DNA from: Panorpa germanica | Taxonomy: Eukaryota; Arthropoda; Insecta; Mecoptera; Panorpidae | Direction: 5' to 3' | NCBI GenBank assembly: GCA_963678705.1 | Contig: OY783217.1 | Coordinates: 1,550,001-1,614,000, forward strand | Length of the DNA: 64,000 nucleotides | Position numbers and translations under genes: made by a program | Part shown: in pieces, positions 26,621-39,889 of the stretch | How positions within the stretch are numbered: the stretch's first letter is position 1 | How the letters are laid out: each line of letters begins with the position of its first letter | Notes under the pieces: generated by a model | The model's input: only the letters and a program-made list of their open reading frames with translations | Database searches by the model: none | What the model was told of the DNA's origin: nothing

Positions 26621-28709
26621 TACACAACAAGAATTAACATAATTGTTAATATTTTTATAAATAACGCTTTATAACACTGTTATTATGAGTTATATAGTTA
26701 GCTTAATGTTAGTCAAGTTTGATTGATAAAATATGAATTTCAAAAACTAAAATACAACAATAAACAAGCACACGCGAACTTTAAAAAGCGAAGACGCTGC
26801 CCTGCGATGTTCAGTGCGCATGCTCCGACCAAGTTCTGTAGACAACTAAACTTGTTACTACAACAAACTACAAACTTCCATGACTGAAAATAATAAAATT
26901 CTTTTGTTTTATTAAACATGTGAATTGACTTACCTCATTTTTATATCTTTCTCTTTTTTATTTACTTTTTATTTATATACTATCTCTTTTTAACATATGC
27001 ATAATACCATCTCTTTTTAATATTACTAAAAAATATATAATTTTCCCACTCGTACGTTCCTCACATGAGTTCACATGCACTATTACTTTCCCCTTTTAAC
27101 TACTAATAAGGTATATTACTGTACTTCTCTAACTCATTAATATATTTTGTTTCATTTACCTTATGGTGTATAAATATGTTTTGTCCTTGTCTTGCATAAT
27201 TATCTTTAAGATATTCGTTATGTACTTGAATTTCATTCATTATCTGCGTCCCTCTTACCGTATAAGTCTGTTTCGTATATTTGCGTCTAATGTTACTATG
27301 ATATAGCTATAATTTTAAGTTTACTTAGGTGTGTACGGAAATTGTAAATATTCAAGATATTTGATATCGTTTTATGTCACTTCAATATTCTTAAGAAATG
27401 AAGCGCATCGTATGTTATTCTGCTATGATCTAATTGTTATTGTAATATCTCAGTGAAGTTGAACGACCTAACCTCTAGCTCGGTCTTTCGTCGCTATCAT
27501 TAGTTGTAACGTACGACGGTGACTAAGAAACCAAGGTAACAACAAAACAACAACCACTCCCGAGGAAAACGTTTGTTTATGACTTAAGTGCTCTAGTCTA
27601 GATTACGAGTACTTACTTTGCTTTGTTGAATAGTTTTAAAAAAGAACTTCAACACACAATAGAACATTTTCAGTAACAGTCTTGATTATTGCGGATATTA
27701 TTAAATAAAAATATTAATGCGTTCTTTATAATAAACAAAAATAAATCCGTCTTCATCAAAATATATTCCTCCGTTACTAAAATTTCTAACACATATTCAA
27801 AAATGAAATGCAAACATTTCTGTCTAAACAAAATCTTGTTAATTTTACAGCTGTTTAAACTTTTAATTTGTGTTTTAATTATAAAAGGAGCTTATTATGG
27901 TTTTCGTCACTACTTCTACAGAATCCTTAAAACTTTCCGTCAGTAAAATAGTGCACAAATATTTCTCTTAGTATATTTGAGTCTTGTTTCTTGCAAGATG
28001 TAATTAAAACGTCTGCTGTTTAATTACTTTGTAACTATTGTACACCCACATTCAAAAGTTTTCTGCTAATTTATAAGAAAATTTGAGAAATAATTCAGAT
28101 CAGTGGTGGACTCGATTTAAAAATGGGCACTCTGGCTAATCCAACACTGGTTGTACGATGCGCTAAACACGGGAACATATATTTAAGATTTATTTATCAA
28201 AAAAAAAATGACGTGTTACTTAACATTTTTTATGTTAATGTAATGTAAGATTATATAACGAAAGTTATCTTTCGACATAAATTTACGTTCTATGCTAGAT
28301 TATATAATGTTATACATTAAATTAAAAGATGTTACATTTACTTAATGGCAATGTAACAGAATTACTTTGAAACAAAAAACAAAATGTAACATTAGTAAAA
28401 AATCTAATACATTTGTTAAATTCTAATTACAAAATTGTCGCTGCTTCGTAAAATACTTCATCAATGTTATACAAATTTCTATCTTTTGTAAATATTTAAT
28501 TCAAAATATGTTTCGTTATTTAAATTAATACTTTGATGTAGTTTGTAAATGCTAATAACATTTGTAATTAACTAGATTAACTTACATTCTATTAATTATG
28601 TGTGTTCGTGCTGTTTATAATCTTGATTTTCGAAAACAAATTACGTTAATTTAAATTTAACAGAGCATAAATCGCATGTATAAAATAAAACTCAAATTAT
28701 ATATAAAAA
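26621..28709. other. Noncoding intergenic DNA
   Basis: AT-rich. No supported exon. A decayed hAT-type end (cagtggtggactcgatt) near 28101 has no visible partner. Confidence 0.4.
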
Positions 28710-29092
28710 TTATCTTTTTTGAATCCAATTAAATATTAAATTCGGATCCAAAATAGTGTGGAAACAAAATATTCGAGATGAACAACTACTACATAAGAAA
28801 AAACCTAAAATATTTAAAGTGAATTTAATAGTTTGCGAGTTCCTGTGTATTAATTCAACAATTGATCTTCGTGCCAGCACAAATTCAATACTTTGACTTT
28901 CTTTGTTCTCGTTTGAAACGATAGGAAACGAAACAATGGTTAATAACTGCCAAACAAAACTGAAATAACTGTGCATTTTGTCTAGGACCTGAACGTGTAG
29001 GACTAAAATCACGCGATTGTTGTTTAATTCCTTATACACTCTATCGTGTGCCATGTCTATCATGTTTTGATCAACATCAAGGCCCGAAGGGT
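28710..29092 (-). CDS. Candidate terminal exon, function unknown
   Basis: A textbook acceptor (attctttgtttccag) precedes a frame that stays open for about 127 codons to a stop at 28710, unusually long for this AT-rich DNA. The first third has ordinary coding composition (PSGLDVDQNMIDMAHDRVYK); the rest is AT-rich and less protein-like, so a donor may be hidden inside. It needs one base from an upstream exon. No compatible partner was found: the 30450 open frame ends in the wrong phase. It may be a real exon, a pseudogene piece or chance. Confidence 0.3.
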
Positions 29093-29238
29093 CTGGAAAC
29101 AAAGAATGAAATACGCGGGAAATACAAAACCAGTGCTGCACTGAGAACAAAATTATTTACTAGCCCTTGAAAGATGCCAGTGGTCCACCGGTAGGTGCAG
29201 GCACTACACAAAACACTCAGATTCCAATGACCCATAGA

Positions 29239-29580
29239 CAGGGGCGGCTTTAGCCATTGCGAGACCCCAGGCGGCAGAACTTTGCAAGGTCCCGGGGTGG
29301 CAGATCTATGCGAGGCTCTTGTTATTTTGTGTAATTTATGTAAATTGAAAGTAATTTTTCATGGTTGATGAGAATAAATAATTTAATAAAATTTTATATT
29401 GGAAGATTTATAAAAATTAACAAGCACAAAGACACCAAATATTAATGATGATAAACTAAGATACATGAATGCCTTAATAGATATACATTTATAATAATGA
29501 ATTTGGGTTGTTCCGCGAGGATGCGAGGATGCGAGGCCCCGGGCAGTTGCCCTGCTTGCCACCTCCTAAGGCCGCCTCTG
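29239..29580. mobile_element. hAT-like MITE (342 bp), GGCGGCTTTAG family, copy 2
   Basis: The ends are CAGGGGCGGCTTTAG and CTAAGGCCGCCTCTG. The flanking octamers cccataga (29231-29238) and cccatagg (29581-29588) match at 7 of 8 positions. It shares its left interior with the 25409 copy. The ends are GC-rich and the centre AT-rich. It is noncoding. Confidence 0.87.
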
Positions 29581-29588
29581 CCCATAGG

Positions 29589-32500
29589 GCTTTCCTTGTA
29601 TACAAGGGGCCGAAGAGCGAATAAAATATTCACAAGAGAAGGAACATAAAGAAACATCGAAAAAGCCTTGACCCATTGTGAAAATATTACTTGCTTATAA
29701 ATTTTAATTCCTTTTTACTCCCGAAAAATAAATATTATTCTATTATAATTAAATATCTTCGGTGGGATCCAACTCCTGAGATTATTTGAGGTATGCAAGA
29801 AGTATTCTTCCATTGACCATTGCCCATTCATAATTTTCTTAACTCATCGTCAACCTCTGTCGTAAGAACATGAGAAAATGTAAGATAATACACTGAGATA
29901 TAACAGTATATAAATATAATATTTGGTACTTTGAGCTAATATTAATATCACATACAAGAATAAATATAGTAAGAGGGCATTTCTTTAATATTCTTTTTAT
30001 GATCTCTGAGTTATTTATCTTTTACAACAGAAATAGACTTATTCGGAGAAATGTATCATATTTACTTCTCCAATGGATCTTATTACGTTGGAAGAATTGT
30101 TGGTTACTACAAAACACGATAAATCGCTTGACATCACTTTCGCATGTGCTCTCATACCTTATAGTATATTGCCGTCTCTGTTCCACAACAGATAAGAGAT
30201 TTGTTTATACGGCTTTTGTACTTACAAGATTAATACACTCGATCTTCCAGTTCAGCATGGAAAGCGCAACCAAAGCATTGAATTTTTGAATGAAACGTGC
30301 AAAAGTAGGGAAGGCGTATGCAGTAGTATCTGTATGATTACTTGTATAAATGTGTTGCTGTCAACAATGCATGTTTCAAAAAGCTACAACACCTCAGATA
30401 GCTCTTCTCTTCTCTACCTTGTTTACGCGATAAATTCTTGCGGTAATTGGTGTTCAAATCATCTATTTCATATACCTCCATAATATAAGTAGCCCATAGA
30501 CTAACCCAAACAAATCGCCTAAGAAAATTAAAACCCAGTATGTTCAACAAAAAATTGAGAATGTAATTTAAACATTAGTATTATGTAGTCAGTAGTGTGA
30601 ACAAAAGTAACGTGCTCACACGTCCGTGTCAGTACCGGTGTCCATCTACAGGTCACGTGATTAATAAATATAATCAGGTAATAAAAAACACTCGCTTATA
30701 AAATAATCAAATAAGGGTGGGGGGAGAGCTACGTATATAATGTTCTGTGAAACTTTGAAAACGTTTTCTGAATAAATTAATTTTAACAAAATATCTTAAC
30801 AAGTGCTTTTGTATTGCCAGACACATTTTAATACGTTTTACAAAATTTATTTCAAATGTTTATTTTATTTAAATTATATTTTCTGTTGTTTTATACCGAA
30901 AAGGTTCAATAATTTGGTTGAAGAGGGAGTAGGGTTATTATTAAAGTAATTAAATAAAAAGCAAACAAAAGTCTAATTAAGAATTTAAAACAATAAACAT
31001 TTTTTCATATTTTTTAAGTTGGATAAATCGAATTGGATTCATTAAGTGAATTTTTTATTATAGAGTCACGAGCACCGGCTAAGGCATTTACAATTTATAT
31101 TTAGAGCAGTCCAACTGTGGTGTAGATAGATAATATAAACCTAAAATAGCTAATTTATATTATAATTAAAAATAAGGTAAATTCCTGTTATTAAATCTTG
31201 AAAACACACATGTTGATCTCCGCTTCGAACCGAGCATGCTCGAAGTACGTAGTGCTCCACCAAACCATACGTGGCCAACATCAATTAACAAGCAAATGTC
31301 CTGTATCGAATTTAAGACTTTTGAAAAGTATTTAGGCACATCTCTGCTCATGATGTTCACCATGCAACGTAATTGCCATGCGACCTAGAAACACAGTCGC
31401 TCAAAACCAATTTCAAATCAGTTTTTTTTCATTCGAGCTTGTGCGTTCGCTCACTCGTGCATTCTCTCCCTAAGAACACAGTTGCATTCTCATTCGGTTC
31501 GGGCAGATTCGGGGCTCGTGTTTGCAATCAGTCGACCCATGTGCGGACGGCCTTAATTGTGATTCAATTAAATGCAAATAATTTAGCATCTTATATACAT
31601 TTTATCCACATATAAGAACTATGTATATTTAACCATTAGTTTACAGTGTATTGTACATAACTCGTACTCTGTGCAAAGATGTATGAGATCAGTTTTGATT
31701 CTCGGTTGAAACTCGATAACCGGAAATTAATATCGTGAGCTAAACACACAGGCACAGCGCACAGCGCTCAGTAAGTTGAGTGGCGAGAGCTGAAAGCTTC
31801 TGTTCCTGTAATAATGGTCTCGTATAGATTTCCTGTTACGACTACATGAAGACTAAAGACCACATCATAGGGGATGTTTAGTACTTCAACAGTTTCTATG
31901 TAAAAAGGAATAAAACACCTAATAAATCTACGTATACATCGATTTAGATTTATTTTGTAAGAATACAAGACAAAATCTTTCCAACTTTCATGTTACTATA
32001 GCAACTGTTAACATTTAATGTTTTTTAGTTAGGTATTAGGCGTAATCCATTAATTATGTCACATTAGAAGGGGTCCCTAAAGTGTGACAACAGGGGCGAG
32101 GACAGACACACTAAAAATCGGCTTCAAAGAAAAGAAAAAACAAGATGAAAAACAAAATAAGAACCAAGAAATTTGTATAACGTAATTTATATATGACCCT
32201 TTAGAAGCATTACTTTTTCATTTAGTTTAAAAGTATCTATAAAAAATATACAACCTTAGAAACTGGTATTCTACTAAAGCACTTCATAATTCCTGAAAGC
32301 AGTTTGCCACCTTCGGGCTGGTAACCTTTTACTTTATATAACAAGTATTTGAAAATGGTTTTCTATTATTCGTGCTTGATGGAAAAGGGGCAACTGTGTA
32401 ATATGGAAAATAACTATACTTATGCTAACCGATACTGTTAGGGGAGGATCGAAAGCTTTTAAATATAGTTATTTTAGGGGTTTCCTTCCTTTGGTGGTTT

Positions 32501-34827
32501 GCTGAAAAATGTACTCTAAATAAATTGTAAACATAATGTATTAGCACTAACTAAACTATTTTCGCTCTTACATAATCAGTGCGACACCAACATGCGAAGT
32601 AGAAAGAATGAAAACAGTGTTGAGCCCTTTTGAGATGGATTCTAAGATAATTAGGAGCTACTATTCAACGCTCTCACTCACAAATTTTAAGTACGCCTAG
32701 ATTGCAACTTAGGAAGAACCTTTACTCTCCTTTTTCGATGGAAAACAAATTTCTCTACAACTATTTATCACATTTTCTAGCAAGAATTACCTTTTTTTTA
32801 ACATCCAAACCAAAATCAGTTGTAGCTGGTCCACAATTTTTTGAGTTCACATGTGAATCACAATTGCCTTCCGGCGTATCTGAAATTACTCTTTCTTTAC
32901 CACGCGAATTAAGTTTTAATTGTTAATTTAAATCTATTTAATTCGATAACTTACCGAAAATCCTAGATAATGAAATCTGTTCATGAAAAAACCTATCCAC
33001 CCAGAAGATAATCAAAAACCCAGGCGTTGAATCTGTTCTATCACTACTAGTAACTGAACATTCTTTTCGTATTCTTTACATTAATTACAGTTCGTCATTT
33101 ATAAAACTAATTAAGGTGAACAACATAAATTAGCAATTATAATAATACTCTACAATAACGAAGAACCCCGATTTGAACCTATCCTATCTTCGCTATGGTA
33201 GAAGCCCGTGTAGAGGGTCGGGGATGTGAATTCAAGGGAGGAACAAGCAAACAACTTCCGTTGTAGTCGTATTGTTTCGGTCACGGTTCAAATAATCGTG
33301 TAGTTCATGGCGAGTTGCGAGTTGCGAGTTCGAGTTTCCAGCTCCAAGTTACGACCCAGTGCTAACCTTGTTTTTATTCATACACAATAAATATATTAAT
33401 TATGTTCATCAGACCGCACTAGTCCACACTTTACTTTTATTACTTTTTTTTGACAATTTAGTTTTATGTTATATATTTTTTTTAACATCTAAATGATACT
33501 GGAATTATAGCTATTAATGGTGTCTAATAATGTATGTAAACACAAGGAAAGAAAACATCGATTATTCATCTCGAAAAGTATTAGTATTTTGAATGAAAAA
33601 TAAAGAGAAAAAAAAATTATGCAGCAAGAAGGAGTTGCGGTATCTGTATGTTTAATCGCGTATATTTTTCTCCAGCATCCTTTCCTACCTTAATACTTAA
33701 ATAAATTACTTAAAATAGACTAATAAATTATGAATGAAATATATAGAATACAGTTACGTAGCTATGTGTTATTAATACCAAATATACAACGTTTTGTAAC
33801 CTATTTTTCGACTTTTTGAAAAATAAAGGTACCTTTCTGCCCCTTAACATAATCATAAAACTTCTTAATCTCTCTATTTCTTTTGAGGATTTTAAGAACA
33901 TCTTTTTAAGTATTAAAGCTTTTTAAAATAGCTAAGAAATAATAAAATAAGATCCTTTTACAGAAATAATTATTATGTATTGATTATGTAAAATATTACA
34001 TGAATGTAAGCTAATATCCATGTAATGTATTATGGAGAACGGGAATGTTGTTTAATTTTGGACAATCGCATGCAAGACTATTCGTGCAGGCTGCAATGTT
34101 GATACCACCTTAGTCGGGGCGTTGTTATTCTTTGTTTTGTTATTTGGGACATTACATTGTCATGTCGACTGTCGTGCTGATATGCTAATATTCATATCAA
34201 CTTTTAAATGAAATTTATTGTTTATAAAATCGAACTTAAGTCGTTGCACCCACAAACCTTATAGCCAGTACCGAATTAGGCCCTATATTAATTGATTTCT
34301 TCATGAATCACCTTAACTCTTTACAACAAATTATATTTTTTATTTGTAAATTTATTTGTAGTTTAAACATCTTCTCCTGCGACTTCCTGTGACCATTTGA
34401 AAGTCGGGCCAAGCATCTCGTTCTAGCGCTTAGTGTGTATTCTTAATTAATATCAACTCGTTACTCTAAACTCGTTAAACTGGCATTTTAATTAGCCTAA
34501 TGTCCTCACGATCTGGTGAAAGACACAACACAGCGGACGTTGTGGATACAACATTGTTATTTACATTGTGTTATCTTCAGTTAAATTAGCCTGCTACTTT
34601 GTACTCATTAAGGCCCGGGCGCACGACGAAGCTCAGCGCAGCGTAAATAAAAATCTATGTAATTAAATGTTATTTATTAACGAATTTAAAAGAACGAAAA
34701 CAAAAACAATTAACTCACTGTTTTTTACGATTATTTACTACAAAAAGCGGGCTATATAATGGCCCAACTATATACGTACTCAACGTTTTCTTTTAAATGT
34801 TTTATATCATAACGCGAATTAAAAAAA
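29589..34827. other. Noncoding intergenic DNA with repeat fragments
   Basis: No supported exon. At 32037-32110 a piece (ccattaattatgtcac ... aagtgtgacaac) belongs to the same family as the repeat at 63755-63955. The GC-richer patches at 31430-31560 and 33160-33370 contain short direct repeats (gagttgc repeated) but no coding frame. A minus-strand open frame at about 30433-30527 has possible splice sites on both sides, but nothing it can join. Confidence 0.4.
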
Positions 34828-34890
34828 AGACAAAAAAATCATGACGCATCTTCAATATGATGTCAAAGTGACTCCAAAATGTTTACTGGG
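34828..34890. mobile_element. Truncated MITE, CCCAGTAAACA family
   Basis: 63 bases equal to one end of the 39320 copy in reverse orientation (gacaaaaaaatcatgacgca ... actccaaaatgtttactggg). The other end is missing, so this is a solo terminus left by deletion. Confidence 0.75.
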
Positions 34891-36436
34891 TAACTATATT
34901 TACTATCGTCCATATTTTGAGAAGCGCTGTACTTACTAATTCCAACTAGTTATACCTTCTCCGCCTGCAAATGACATTAAGTTTCTACATAGTGTAAAAG
35001 TAATTACTACTGCTTTTAAAAAAAGTCGACAAACCAATTATAATATTAAGACTAGTTGTGTAACTTACTTCTCGCGTCTGTACTAGTTGGTAGCCATCTA
35101 TATGTTGAATTCGAAACTACTATTTGTACGTGCATTATAGCTACTTGAATACTTAATGTTGTTAGTTTAGTTTGATAAAAGTTTTCTTTCCTTTGTTTTG
35201 ACCCATTTTCAATATATTTATATAAAACGTAAAGAAAACTTTGTTCAGAAATAGAAAATATTTATAAGAAAATAGATAAAAGTTTATATATAACCTAAAA
35301 ATTTAATAACGATGTCATTTTGTTATACATAGTTATTATAATATAATAGTTTTCATATGGAAAATAGTTATAAAATAGCTGGTAACCTGTTACGGCAAGG
35401 CCTCGATACAAATAAATAATGAATAAAAATAATAGCTTTAAGCATGACATAAAACAAAAGCTCTGAAATATCTAAAAGCTCATAGAGATCAATCATTTGT
35501 TTAAATATAGCTTTCATATTTTATTTATTTATGCAATCTTTTAAATTTATGGTTTTATTAATAATACTTATTAAGTAATATCCCTACAAACATGTTTTCG
35601 TATCATAGTAATATCGAATAGCCTGATTACAAGTTGAGTAAGATTTTTCGAAGCACGTTCTAAGCCACAGTTAGAAAATATATTTGGGTACGTTCAGGAA
35701 AAGAAATTTCGTATTTTGTAGTTTAAATTTATGGGATTCCATCCCAAAGAATTAAGTAGATAATCTTTTCGAAACATGCGTGGTTTGAAACTTTACTGTA
35801 GCTTAGGTTTACCATAAATGTTTAGCGAATAAAAGCTTAACCGTAAGTAACATTTTCACTACAATTTTATTTGCCAATACTAACAAAGAAATGAATGGGA
35901 CATTAGTTCAATTCATGACGTATGACGTCAAAGAAAAAGGTACAAAATAAGGCGGTTAGTTTCATCTCAAAACTCTTGGAAATGCGCACTCATTTCTATT
36001 TAATGAAATTAAAACACAGTAAAAATTTTGAACGTTATTTTAACAGAATTATATTTTTTATTTTATTTATTTTTTACATAGTTCAAGTGCCCACACTATT
36101 TGACATAATTCATTTGATTTGTTTAACATTTTTCTATAAAATAATCTGATATATTCGTGCTGATATGTGCCTATTATGATTAGTGCTATTGAATAATATT
36201 TTCATTAATAAAATATTTGTTGATAAGATTTTGTTTTTGATATTTTTGACTTTAACACCTGTGCATTTTGTGCTGTTTGAAAGTAATCCACAAACGCCTT
36301 TATTTATCATATATTTTACGTAATTTTATGTACCTTATATTCTCAGAAAATGTTTCTACTTTTCTTGTGTATAGATCCCATGATTATTACGCTCAGAATA
36401 AAAATTAGGACTAAAGTACATTTAGTAAACAAACTA
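34891..36436. other. Noncoding, AT-rich
   Basis: No supported gene, RNA gene or repeat boundary was seen in this stretch. Confidence 0.4.
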
Positions 36437-36712
36437 CAGTACAAGCTCGTTAATTCGGCCGTATTCAATCAATTTCGTTTTGATGGGAATCTAGAGATAA
36501 GAATGCAAACAATTAAAACATATATGTGATATGTTTGCACACATTCTGGCTCTGCGCAAACGACATAAATATCCAAAAAAGTCTCATTTTAGCAAGTGTG
36601 GGGTTTAAAGAAAAATAAAGAATACACCATGCGAATAAAGAACAAACAAACGCTCGAATTCATCCAATAAAAACCGAACGCGAACGACTCGATCAGTGCC
36701 GAATTAACGAGC
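36437..36712. mobile_element. Probable pogo/Tigger-like MITE, right boundary uncertain
   Basis: GCTCGTTAATTCGGC at 36445-36459 has its exact reverse complement at 36698-36712. The left outer end reads TA|CAGTACAAGCTCGTTAATTCGG, the form of pogo-type ends beside a TA target. The right outer end does not continue the match, so that terminus is diverged or deleted. Confidence 0.5.
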
Positions 36713-37860
36713 CTTTTTTCCATTCTGAGAATTCGTGCTTGCATCTTCTTTGCTCTTACAGAACAATAAGCAAGGAAGAGAAGCACTTTGATGATAAATA
36801 CTGATTCAATTAAGGCAGATTCGTTTAGAGGTAAATATTACATAAATATCTTTACTGGAAAGATTTATAACTTGATAGAATTGACTATGAAAACTTTTCG
36901 AAATAAATTTGATAGTGCATTACGAGAAGAGAGGTAAGTGTCCTTGTTAAACGTAATTAATAACTCTTTAAGTACAAGAGATTGGTAAACTTGTAAATAC
37001 TTCTAACGTGAGTGTCACATTTCTTCCAATATTTGCTGTTTTGTTTCTTGAATAGTATCAAGATGAGTGACAGAGAAATTTCACTTACACAACAAAAACC
37101 GTAAACATTATATAAAATGATAGCAAAATTTTACATAATATTTACAAACGTTCCGTTATTTTTTATATAATAATTTTATGAAAATAAGACGCAATTTTTC
37201 ATAAAACTTTTATAGAAACTATTTGGTTATATAGTTTCTTTAGAAACCCAAGAAAAACAAAGCAAAATAGTTAAAAGTTGAATTTTTCCAAGTCTTGTAC
37301 TCAAAGTTTTCTTAATTGTATCTAAAATTGTGTAGCACAAGTTTCTTTTTAAAGATGTTTAATTCGTGTAGCGAAATCTAATTGTATTGTAATAGAAGTG
37401 CTGTGTAAATTGCTTTTTATGAGTTTATGTTGTCTAACAGTGTTTTTCTCTGGTTCCTCGCAGCAGAGAGTGAGAGCAAGACCAATTTGATGCTGCGGCT
37501 TAAACCGATGGAGAAGATGGATGTATGATGAAGGCAGAGTGACGTCAGCAATTAGCTAACATAAACAAATCCAAAAATTACACAAATTGTACCGAAATTA
37601 AAAATATAGCATCGTTTTCGAAAGTACACTTTTTTGCTTAAAGTGATATCAAAATCTGTGTGCAAGACGTGCGACATATTTCTTAAATTAAACAGTGTTT
37701 TAATAAAATCCACTATACTATTAACACACAGTGTTAAGAAAGACTACTTCATAATAAGAATCCATTAGAATATCTAATGAAGGGATGCCAGCGAAATTGA
37801 TGTCATAAGGGTGATGCTAGACTGAGATATCAGTCACTATTGAAAGCTGCTGTTGAAAGA
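36713..37860. other. Noncoding; includes probable 3' UTR of the GYC-repeat gene
   Basis: The bases just left of 37861 would be the 3' UTR of the minus-strand GYC-repeat gene. I did not find a convincing minus-strand AATAAA close to the stop. Confidence 0.35.
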
Positions 37861-38149
37861 TTATATCCTCCAACAGCAGCTTCTATAGCAGCTGCCTCTC
37901 CACCAGTAGTCTCTGCAGTATCCATCTCTCCACCCTCGCCAGCAATAGCCTCTTCTCCCGCACCCGACGTCACAGTAACCTTTCTTCCAGTAATGACCAT
38001 CGCAGTAGCCCTTCTTGCAGCAGTTGGACTCACAGAAGCCAGTGGTACAGTATCCCTTCGCGCAGCAGGATGTGGAGCAGTAGCCCTTGTCGGAGCAACC
38101 GCGCCAGCAGTAGTCTCGATGGTAACATCCTAGGCCATACTTCGCCAGC
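37861..38149 (-). CDS. Main exon of a Cys/Tyr/Gly-rich GYC decapeptide-repeat protein
   Basis: The minus strand is open through 95 codons to a TAA at 37861-37863, after an acceptor (ttccttccatcaag). The product has 18 Cys in 95 residues, with many Tyr, Gly, Trp, Lys and Arg. GYC or GFC recurs at exon residues 22-24, 32-34, 37-39, 47-49, 57-59, 67-69 and 76-78, a repeat of about 10 residues (typical unit CCKKGYCDGH). DNA between units varies while Cys, Tyr and Gly are kept, which supports coding. The frame has no ATG, so an upstream exon is required; 40260-40282 fits in phase. Such composition is known in secreted structural or cuticle-like proteins and in disulfide-rich peptides. I cannot assign a function, and no signal peptide is seen. 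Confidence 0.6.
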
Positions 38150-39319
38150 CTTGATGGAAGGAAAATTATAAATTACCATCAGGATCATACAAAGCATTAA
38201 AAAATATTTCTAGAACGATCGTAGTGTACAGAGGAGATCAAACAAAGCACTAACCTCAATCCTGACCCCGACTAACAAATAAAATTTAATAAAATCTACG
38301 ACAAATTTGCACTGGATAGATTGAAATCTGAACACAGAATATAATATAATCTATTACAAACAGATAACGAATCTAAAATTTGAGATGTTCACTAAATAAA
38401 ATGAAATAATAGGTTTTTTTTAAATATTGGGTCGTAATTAGATCTTCCTTTTAATGAAAATACTTAGGCACACGTTATCTGCAACGGGCCAACCTACATT
38501 CAAACCTATATTCTATAAATTTGAGATGAAACACTTTAGACTAAAACTAAACACAATTTGCCATAATTTACGTATAATTAACATCTAAACGTATCTACAA
38601 CATACATATTACTTCTAAGCCTAATTAAATTATTATAACGTATAAATTAATATACATATTACGGTGGTAAACTTCCGGTACAGTTTGCAGATTATTGCAC
38701 TGTTTTTGATTCAATATACAACCAATAATTTTGACGAGATTTTCAACTATGTAAAATAACATTTTAATTAATTAAACTAATTTGTTTATTATTATTGTTT
38801 GTTAATACAGTCATAGTTGCTAGTTGGTAATAACAACATTAATTAAAACATCATAAACTGTTATAAACTCACAGATAATTTGATCCCATAGTACAAGTAA
38901 TAGTTGGTTGGTATTAATTTGTGAACTAGTGTACCACTGAACTCAAACTAACCGAACTACCACAATATTTATATACAAAACCTATATTCGTTGCTAAAAT
39001 CATGCAAATTATTATATGGTATACGTGAAACAGAATACTAGTATGTCCAAATATAAGATAAATATAGAAAATATAGGTTATACCAAAACACATAGGTATA
39101 TGCTACTAGCAAAACGCTATCACGAAACATTCTAGTTTTTTCTTTTTACGAACGAAATGGCAATCGACAGGAAAAGGCGTTGTGTCTTCTAGCAAATGTA
39201 CAGCTAAAAGAAAGGGAAAGGTTTGCTGCCCAACATATGCAGAAGTAGAATACTTTTTGTGAATTATAACGCGATTATCCTAATATCAAATACATGAATG
39301 GATGCTTCGTTTGTCCTTG

Positions 39320-39573
39320 CCCAGTAAACATTTTGGAGTCACTTTGACATCATATTGAAGATGCGTCATGATTTTTTTGTCATGAAAGAGTTCATTTATA
39401 GTTCAGTTTCTCACATTTTTTCATATAAAATGTCTACTTTATCGCCTACAAATGGCGAAATTACTCCACCTGTCGGAGTACAAATGAAGATAAAGTTGAT
39501 GCGAACTATAATTGAAGTGAAATAGTGATAGAAACGTCACTAAATAGGGCACTTCACCAAATTGTTTACTGGG
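39320..39573. mobile_element. MITE (254 bp), CCCAGTAAACA family, copy A
   Basis: Ends: CCCAGTAAACATTTTGGAGT and GCACTTCACCAAATTGTTTACTGGG. It is similar along its whole length to the copies at 39638 and, reversed, at 61052. TG flanks both sides (possible 2-bp target duplication). Noncoding. Confidence 0.85.
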
Positions 39574-39637
39574 TGTTAAAACGAACAACACTTCTATGAA
39601 ATTTCATTTTCATAAGAACGAATGAGTTTGTATCCAA

Positions 39638-39889
39638 CCCAGTAAACATTTTGGAGTCACTTTGACATCGTATTAAAGATGCATATGTTTTTTTTGTCAT
39701 GAAAGAGTTCATTTTCAGTTAACTTTATCATAGTCGTTCATATGAAATGTCTATTTTATTGGCTACAAAAGGCGAAACCACTCCACCTATCGAATACAAA
39801 TGAAGATAAAGTTGGTGCGAACTATAATTGAAGTACAATAGTGGAAGAAACGTCACAAAACAGGACACTTCACCGAATTGTTTACTGGG
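39638..39889. mobile_element. MITE (252 bp), CCCAGTAAACA family, copy B
   Basis: Same family and orientation as copy A, 64 bases away, with scattered substitutions, so the two are separate insertions or an old duplication. AA flanks both sides. Ends: CCCAGTAAACATTTTGGAGT and CACTTCACCGAATTGTTTACTGGG. Confidence 0.85.

Noticed and set aside
30433..30527. Minus-strand frame with acceptor and donor (RFVWVSLWATYIMEVYEIDD)
   Set aside because: Its end phase does not match the only nearby candidate (29092), and no homology is recognised.
37830..38133. Ala-rich open frames on both strands over the GYC exon
   Set aside because: They are shadow frames of the 10-residue repeat. Only the Cys-rich minus frame has a meaningful residue pattern and matching splice sites.
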